NCBI RefSeq assembly: GCF_002864685.1
Contig: NZ_NMQZ01000012.1
Location: forward strand, 54,490 to 118,489
Source: Alloalcanivorax mobilis
GTDB taxonomy: Bacteria; Pseudomonadota; Gammaproteobacteria; Pseudomonadales; Alcanivoracaceae
Length of the DNA stretch: 64,000 nucleotides
Direction: 5' to 3'
Shown: piece after piece, positions 59,400 to 64,000 of the stretch
Layout of the letters: every line of letters begins with the position of its first letter
How positions within the stretch are numbered: the stretch's first letter is position 1
Notes under the pieces: generated by a model
The model's input: the letters and a program-made list of their open reading frames with translations, nothing else
What the model was told of the DNA's origin: nothing
The model's database searches: none
Program-made: the position numbers and the translations under genes

Positions 59400-60173
59400 C
59401 AGCTCCAGGCTCGACCCCGGCTACGGAGCCGCCGTGGGAGCGGTCCCCGACCGCGAACCGAGCCGAAGGCGAGGAACAGCCTGGCAGCGCCCCTTCCCGG
59501 TCAAGGACCGCTCCCACAAAAACACAGTGCCAGCCCCAGCCTCGGCCCCGGCTACAACGCCGCCGTGGGAGCGGTCCCCGACCGCGAACCGCGCCGAAGG
59601 CGAGGAACAGCCTGGCAGCGCCCTTTCCCGGTCAAGGACCGCTCCCACAAAAACACAGTGCCAGCCCCAGCCTCGGCCCCGGCTACAACGCCGCCGTGGG
59701 AGCGGTCCCCGACCGCGAACCCGAGCCGAAGGCGAGCAACAGCTTGGCAGCGCCCCTTCGCGGTCGAGGACCGCTCCCACGAAAACACAGTGCCAGCTCC
59801 AGGCTCGGCCCCGGCTACAACGCCGCCGTGGGAGCGGTCCCCGACCGTGAACCCGAGCCGAAGGCGAGCAACAGCTTGGCAGCGCCCCTTCGCGGTCGAG
59901 GACCGCTCCCACGAAAACACAGTGCCCGCCCCAGGCTCGGCCCCGGCTACAACGCCGCCGTGGGAGCGGTCCCCGACCGCGAACCGAGCCGAAGGCGAGC
60001 AACAGCCTGGCAGCGCCGCTTCGCGGTCAAGGACCGCTCCCACAAAACACAGTGCCCGCTCCAGGCTCGGCCCCGGCTACGGAGCCGCCGTGGGAGCGGT
60101 CCCCGACCGCGAACCGAGCCGAAGGCGAGGAACAGCCTGGCAGCGCCCCTTCGCGGTCAAGGACCGCTCCCGC
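59400..60173. repeat. Tandem array of six 131-bp REP-containing units
   Basis: The REP start GTGGGAGCGGTCC occurs at 59434, 59565, 59696, 59828, 59960 and 60090, spacing 130-132 bp. Each unit holds a palindrome of about 90 bp (GTGGGAGCGG...CCGCTCCCAC) and a linker of about 40 bp with AACACAGTGCCAG and CTCGGCCCCGGCTAC. Open frames through it on both strands are by-products of the repeat. It occupies most of the 898-base gap between norM and the DUF3649 gene. Confidence 0.95.
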
Positions 60174-60217
60174 CCCTAAAACCGCCCCCGTGCACAACGC
60201 CGTTGCGATTTACGCCT

Positions 60218-60236
60218 AATAACAATTATCATTCGC
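60218..60236. promoter_or_regulatory. Fur box upstream of the PepSY operon
   Basis: The reverse strand reads GCGAATGATAATTGTTATT, 14 of 19 matches to the Fur consensus with AATGATAAT perfect. It lies 32 bases before the first gene of the iron operon. Confidence 0.72.
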
Positions 60237-60267
60237 GCCCTATCCAGCCCGCCAATAAGAGCGCCCC

Positions 60268-60564
60268 ATGTCCAGATCCGCCTCTTCCAGGTTGTTTTAT
60301 TACCGGCTTTCCGTGGCCTCGCGTACCGTGGCGGCGGTGCTCGGCGGTTACGCGCTGAGCGCCGCCAGCACCGCCGCGCTGGCGGTGACCCTGCCGATGC
60401 CCCGGGCCGAAGCGGTGGTCTCGGCCACCGTGTTTTCGTTCCTGGTTTACAGCGGCGCGGTGATCTGGGCGTTCGCCACCCACAGCGCGCTGCGCGCCTG
60501 GCTCGGCATCGCCGCGCCCACGGTGGTCTGCGTGGCCGTGGCGTTGCTCGGGGCGCCCTCATGA
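60268..60564 (+). CDS. DUF3649 membrane protein
   Basis: 98 residues with three hydrophobic helices (TVAAVLGGYALSAASTAALAVTL, VVSATVFSFLVYSGAVIWAFA, LGIAAPTVVCVAVALL). DUF3649 proteins are regularly encoded with PepSY proteins and DUF3325 in iron-regulated operons, as here. Function unknown; possibly a small subunit of the reductase. Stop overlaps the next start (ATGA). Confidence 0.88.
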   Translation: MSRSASSRLFYYRLSVASRTVAAVLGGYALSAASTAALAVTLPMPRAEAVVSATVFSFLVYSGAVIWAFATHSALRAWLGIAAPTVVCVAVALLGAPS

Positions 60565-62171
60565 AAAATTCCCTGCGCCAATCCATGGCCTGGCTGCACA
60601 CCTGGAGCGGCCTGCTGCTCGGCTGGCTGCTGCTGGCCATGTTCGTGACCGGCACCAGCGCTTATTTTCGCGAAGAAATCTCCCTGTGGATGGAGCCGGA
60701 GCTGCACGCCTCCCACGCCACGCCGGAGACACCCGAACTGGCCTGGCAAGCGCTCAACCGGCTGGCGCCGGACGCCCGCGCCTGGGACATTCGCTTGCCC
60801 GACGCGCGCGCGCCAGTGGTGGAGCTGGGCTGGCAACCGGACACCCCTGAAGCGCAAAACGAAGGCCGCCGCCGCGGCGAGCGCGCCATCATGGACGCCG
60901 CCACTGGCGAGATTCTGACGCCGCGCGCCACCCGTGGCGGCGATTTTCTCTACCGCTTCCATTTCGAGCTGTACGGCGTACCGCGCCTGTGGGCGCGCTG
61001 GCTGGTGTGCGTGGCCACCATGTTCATGCTGGTGGCGATCATCAGCGGCGTGATCACCCACAAAAAGATCTTCAAGGATTTCTTCACCTTCCGCCCCGGC
61101 AAAGGCCAGCGCTCCTGGCTGGACGCCCACAACGCCACCGCCGTGCTGGCGCTGCCGTTTCATTTCATGATCACCTATTCCGGCTTGCTGTTGTTCATGG
61201 TGATGCTGATGCCCTGGGGCATCGACGCGGCCTACAACGGCGACCGGCGGGCCTTCTTCGACGACGCCTTTCCGCGCGCCACGGAAACAACGGCGCAGAG
61301 CCAGGAAGCGGCGCCGATGACCGACATCGCGCCCCTGCTCGCGCAGACCCGCCGGGCCTTCGATCAGCCGGTCACCCGCATCGAAGTGAACCGGCCCAAC
61401 CGGGCTGGCGCCACCGTTTCGATCTCCACCGACCGTGAACCGGAAATCACCGGCCGCCGGCGCGGCAGCGCGCCGACGCTGGTGTTCCAGGCGAACAGCG
61501 GCGCGCTGCTGGAAACCCGCCCCGGCACCAGCGAGGCGTTGCCCGCCGCCGTGCGTTTCTACAACCTGTTCGCCAACCTGCACCTGGCGCGTTTCGCCGA
61601 CCCGGCGGTGCGCTGGCTGTTTTTCCTGTCCGGGCTGGGCGGTTGCGCCATGGTCGCCACCGGCCTGTTGCTGTGGGTCGCCAAGCGCACCCAGCAACTC
61701 AAACAGCGACAACCCGGCGCCTCGCTGCGGCTGGTCAACGCGCTGAACATGGCGTCCATGACCGGCCTGATCGGAGCCATGGCGTTCTACTTCGCCGCCA
61801 ACCGCCTGTTGCCCGTGGAACTGGCGCAGCGGGAAAGCTGGGAAATCCGTGTGTTCTTTATCAGCTGGCTGCTGAGCCTGGCCCATGCCCTGTGGCGGCC
61901 CAACCGGCGTGGCTGGATTGAACAGTTGGCCGGCATCACCGTGCTGTGGCTGAGCGTGCCGCTGTTGGACATGGCCACCACCGGCAGCCATTTGTTCAGC
62001 GCCACCGCCTGGCAACACGGCGCCCTGGCCGGCTTCGATCTGGCCTGCCTGCTGCTTGGCGCGCTCTGGGGCTACGCCCTGTGGCGGGTGGCCCGCCATG
62101 GCGGCGGCAAAAAAGGCACCGCCCGGCAACCGCGCCGCTCACCCGGCACCGCGACGGGGGCAGCCTCATGA
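60561..62171 (+). CDS. PepSY-associated TM protein (iron-siderophore reductase type, PiuB/FoxB-like)
   Basis: 536 residues. TM1 HTWSGLLLGWLLLAMFVTGTSAYF, TM2 near 150 (LVCVATMFMLVAIISGVITH), TM3 HATAVLALPFHFMITYSGLLLFMVML-type near 190-215, and further helices in the C-terminal third. Conserved His pairs (HTWSG, VITHKK, DAHN, PFHF) could bind heme. The family reduces ferric siderophores at the inner membrane. Middle gene of a Fur-box-led operon. Confidence 0.9.
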   Translation: MKNSLRQSMAWLHTWSGLLLGWLLLAMFVTGTSAYFREEISLWMEPELHASHATPETPELAWQALNRLAPDARAWDIRLPDARAPVVELGWQPDTPEAQNEGRRRGERAIMDAATGEILTPRATRGGDFLYRFHFELYGVPRLWARWLVCVATMFMLVAIISGVITHKKIFKDFFTFRPGKGQRSWLDAHNATAVLALPFHFMITYSGLLLFMVMLMPWGIDAAYNGDRRAFFDDAFPRATETTAQSQEAAPMTDIAPLLAQTRRAFDQPVTRIEVNRPNRAGATVSISTDREPEITGRRRGSAPTLVFQANSGALLETRPGTSEALPAAVRFYNLFANLHLARFADPAVRWLFFLSGLGGCAMVATGLLLWVAKRTQQLKQRQPGASLRLVNALNMASMTGLIGAMAFYFAANRLLPVELAQRESWEIRVFFISWLLSLAHALWRPNRRGWIEQLAGITVLWLSVPLLDMATTGSHLFSATAWQHGALAGFDLACLLLGALWGYALWRVARHGGGKKGTARQPRRSPGTATGAAS

Positions 62172-62497
62172 TGGTTTGGCTCGCACTGGCCCTGGCCTAC
62201 GCCGGCCTCACCGCCCTGGCCCTGGGCATGAAACGCCACCACCAAAGCCTGCTCGGCGCCAAACCCTCCGACGCGCGCCTGCGCGCGTTTCGTGTTACCG
62301 GCTGGGCATTGATCGCCCTGATGCTGCTCTGCTGCCTGCGGCTATGGCCTTTAGGCCTGGCCCTGTCCCTCGCCTTTGGCCTCGCCACCCTGGCCGGCCT
62401 GCCGCTGATCTTTCTGCTCCCCTACCGCCCCCGCCTCGCCGCGCGCCTCGCCCTGGCGCTGCCGTTGGCCGCCGGGGTGGGGGTGTGGGTGGTTTGA
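62168..62497 (+). CDS. DUF3325 membrane protein
   Basis: 109 residues, start within the end of the PepSY gene (ATGATG). Three hydrophobic helices and the family pattern ALALAYAGLTALALGMKRHHQSLLG...RAFRVTGWALIALMLLCCLRLWPLGLALS. Third gene of the DUF3649-PepSY-DUF3325 iron operon. Function unknown. Confidence 0.87.
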   Translation: MMVWLALALAYAGLTALALGMKRHHQSLLGAKPSDARLRAFRVTGWALIALMLLCCLRLWPLGLALSLAFGLATLAGLPLIFLLPYRPRLAARLALALPLAAGVGVWVV

Positions 62498-62505
62498 CGA
62501 TGGGG

Positions 62506-62828
62506 GCGCTGGGCGCCGGACGTCGGACGTCGGACGCTAAGATCAAGACCCGTGATGGAAAGCATTGCGACTACGCAAGCACAGCCTGCATTGCCGCAAA
62601 CCGTTGAAGCGCGGGTTTAAGCGTCCGGTGTCCGGCTCTAAAACCCTCAGGTGCGGGGCAGAAACGCTGTGCCATTCGGCCAAAAGACGTCGCTGGCTGG
62701 GCCTGCTCCTACATGGCCGCGTTGTAGAGGGGGCGTGTTTTTTGTAGGAGCAGGCCGTGCCAGCGACGTCTTTTGATTTTGATCTTGGCGTCTGGCGTCT
62801 GGCGTCCGGCGTCAGACGTCAGACGTCC
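62506..62828. repeat. Compound GACGC/GACGT heptamer element with embedded dispersed palindrome
   Basis: Arms: 62506-62538 (GGGCGCC, CGGACGT units, ending GACGCTAAGATCAAGACCCG), 62619-62636 (GCGTCCGGTGTCCGG) and 62786-62828 (GGCGTCT, CAGACGT units). 62641-62712 is copy 2 of the repeat at 14697. Inside, 62682-62713 and 62743-62774 form a 32-base inverted repeat (AAAAGACGTCGCTGGC... and complement). No gene is seen in 62498-62969. Confidence 0.85.
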
Positions 62829-62879
62829 CCCCCCCTCTTGCGCCCCACCCCGCAACCGACTACTGTGAATTCGGAGCAT

Positions 62880-62937
62880 CGGAATAACCAATGCGCGGCA
62901 GAAATGTCTTATTGCTCTACACGCATTGGTTATTCCG
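62880..62937. promoter_or_regulatory. Perfect 16-bp inverted repeat before an unknown gene
   Basis: CGGAATAACCAATGCG (62880-62895) is matched perfectly by CGCATTGGTTATTCCG (62922-62937) with a 26-base spacer. No T-run follows, so it is not a simple terminator. It ends 32 bases before the start of the next gene: an operator pair or leader hairpin is possible. Confidence 0.75.
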
Positions 62938-62969
62938 CAGTTCCCCCGGTCGGCAGCGCGGAGGCGCTT

Positions 62970-63659
62970 ATGGCTCAGGCACATCGGCAGGACCCTCGAG
63001 GCGGCAATGTGCTGCCTTTCACCCCCCGACGGCGAATCACTTCGCCGCCTGTTCTTCGACTCTCTCCGGAATACGATGGCATGGAATTGCTCTATGCCAA
63101 TGATGAACACCCCGACACCCTGTTTTCCCTGAAAATTCTCGCCTGGGCACGCACCGGCAACGGCGCCACCCAGGCGGTGGTGCCGTGGCTTAAAGAGCTG
63201 GCCACCGCCGAGAGCATGTGCGATCCGCTCAACGGCCGCTGGGCCGGCTATCGCCTGCCCGACAGCGATTATCTGTTCCGCGAGGCGCCGGAGCACAAAG
63301 TGCAGGAGCTGGACGCCGCGGTGCGCTTTTTCGGCGCGCCCGGCGGCGGCAATCACGTGGTTCAGGAAATCCCCGACACCATCGGCACCCACGCCGTGTT
63401 CTCCGAGGATCACTTCGAAACCCTGGCGCTGATGGAGGTGGTCAGTTGGCGCCTGCTCGGCGACGGCCGCGTGCAGGCGATGGTGGCCGACGAAGAGGCG
63501 GTCACCCAGACCCCGGTGCTGCCCGGCGATGACTGCCTCGCCTTTGCCCAACAACAACCGGACTTTCGTTACTTCTTTCAGCACGGCATCGCCAACCGCC
63601 TGAAAGAACACGACCCGGAAGCACTCGCCGCGATTGCCATCCTGGCGGCCAAAAGCTGA
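62970..63659 (+). CDS. Protein of unknown function
   Basis: 229 residues. I do not recognise the family. The ATG at 62970 has GAGG six bases upstream and gives MAQAHRQDPRGGNVLPF; the open frame goes further upstream, but across the inverted repeat and heptamer DNA. The body is soluble and acidic, with no signal peptide or TM segment: LKILAWARTGNGATQAVVPWLKELATAE, NGRWAGYRLPDSDYLF, HFETLALMEVVSWRLLGDGRVQAMVADE. Two similar helix-turn stretches (LKILAWARTGNG and LMEVVSWRLLGDG, each followed by QAVV or QAMV) suggest an internal duplication. Codon use is normal for the region. Confidence 0.7.
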   Translation: MAQAHRQDPRGGNVLPFTPRRRITSPPVLRLSPEYDGMELLYANDEHPDTLFSLKILAWARTGNGATQAVVPWLKELATAESMCDPLNGRWAGYRLPDSDYLFREAPEHKVQELDAAVRFFGAPGGGNHVVQEIPDTIGTHAVFSEDHFETLALMEVVSWRLLGDGRVQAMVADEEAVTQTPVLPGDDCLAFAQQQPDFRYFFQHGIANRLKEHDPEALAAIAILAAKS

Positions 63660-63718
63660 CCACAACCGCCCGGCCACCGGGCAGAATCGAGCACCACCAC
63701 GACCACCACGGAGCCGCT

Positions 63719-64000
63719 GTGGGAGCGGTCCCCGACCGCGAACCCGAGCCGAAGGCGGGGAACAGCCTGGCAGCGCCGATTCGCGGTCAAGGACCGCTCC
63801 CCCAAAAACACAGTGCCCGCTCCAGGCCCGCGGCCCCGGCTACGCAGCCGCTGTGGGAGCGGTCCCCGACCGCGAACCCGAGCCGAAGGCGAGGAACAGC
63901 CTGGCAGCGCCCATTCGCGGTCGAGGACCGCTCCCACAAAACACAGTGCCAGCTCCAGGCTCGGCCCCGGCTACGGAGCCGCTGTGGGAGCGGTCCCCGA
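63719..64000. repeat. Second tandem REP array, continuing past the window
   Basis: REP starts at 63719, 63853 and 63984, spaced 134 and 131 bp, with the same unit as 59400-60173 (including AACACAGTGCC and GGCCCCGGCTAC). The last copy is cut by the window end. Confidence 0.93.

Noticed and set aside
59366..60358. 330-codon frame through the REP array and smaller frames on both strands
   Set aside because: The repeated peptide simply mirrors the 131-bp DNA repeat, and no start signals or domains are present.
62880..62937. Rho-independent terminator
   Set aside because: The stem is AT/GC mixed with a 26-base loop and no T-run follows.
62757..62969. N-terminal extension of the unknown gene at 62970
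   Set aside because: It would translate GACGC heptamers and the inverted repeat; the ATG at 62970 has a proper SD.

Overview
The window is chromosomal DNA from a high-GC gammaproteobacterium. Gene content (plsB, fadE, liv-type transporter with D-3-hydroxybutyrate dehydrogenase, BetT-type transporter, minCDE, epmC, acyl-CoA metabolism) and the protein sequences resemble the oil-degrading Alcanivorax/Alloalcanivorax group. This placement rests on sequence impression, not on a search. No rRNA, tRNA or CRISPR was seen.

Layout. 1-3080: start of a DMT exporter gene and plsB. 3166-6537: a complete ISPpu12-like ISL3 element of 3372 bp, with 24-bp inverted ends and an 8-bp target duplication, carrying a CadR/PbrR regulator, a CDF cation exporter, lspA and the transposase. 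6745-12110: housekeeping genes (rsmJ, uppP, a thioesterase, tsaB, yoaA, mobA). 12358-20728: an SCP2 protein, amtB, cnoX, fadE and minCDE. 21121-27370: bdhA and a branched-chain-amino-acid-type ABC transporter (livKGFHM), divergent from a TetR/enoyl-CoA hydratase pair. 29335-35267: a secreted NHL beta-propeller protein, then an acyl-CoA synthetase/MaoC/hotdog/lipase operon. 35738-43282: a lipoprotein, class I fumarase, a HepT/MntA toxin-antitoxin pair, a hydrolase, acyP, yihY, arsC and wrbA. 43345-50506: a membrane/AAA+ cluster (DUF2069, RDD, SpoIIM-like, DUF4129-like, DUF4350, MoxR, DUF58). 50624-63659: betT, a Fur/FecIR-type iron receptor locus, epmC, a MATE pump, a PepSY iron-reduction operon and an unknown gene.

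The most striking feature is in the spacers. Many intergenic gaps hold short tandem repeats whose unit is always 7 bp but whose word differs from site to site: AAAGTTA, TTTTCAG/TGTTCAG, GGACGCY, CGGACGT, CAAGCTG. At most sites two arms face each other as inverted repeats around a 30-100 bp spacer. Some are nested, one hosts the ISPpu12 insertion, two inverted copies flank the HepT/MntA genes, and one tract lies in frame inside epmC. Separate REP-like palindromes (GTGGGAGCGGTCC...) occur singly and as 131-bp tandem arrays at 59400-60173 and from 63719 to the window end. These heptamer-armed elements are my best candidate for an undescribed system.
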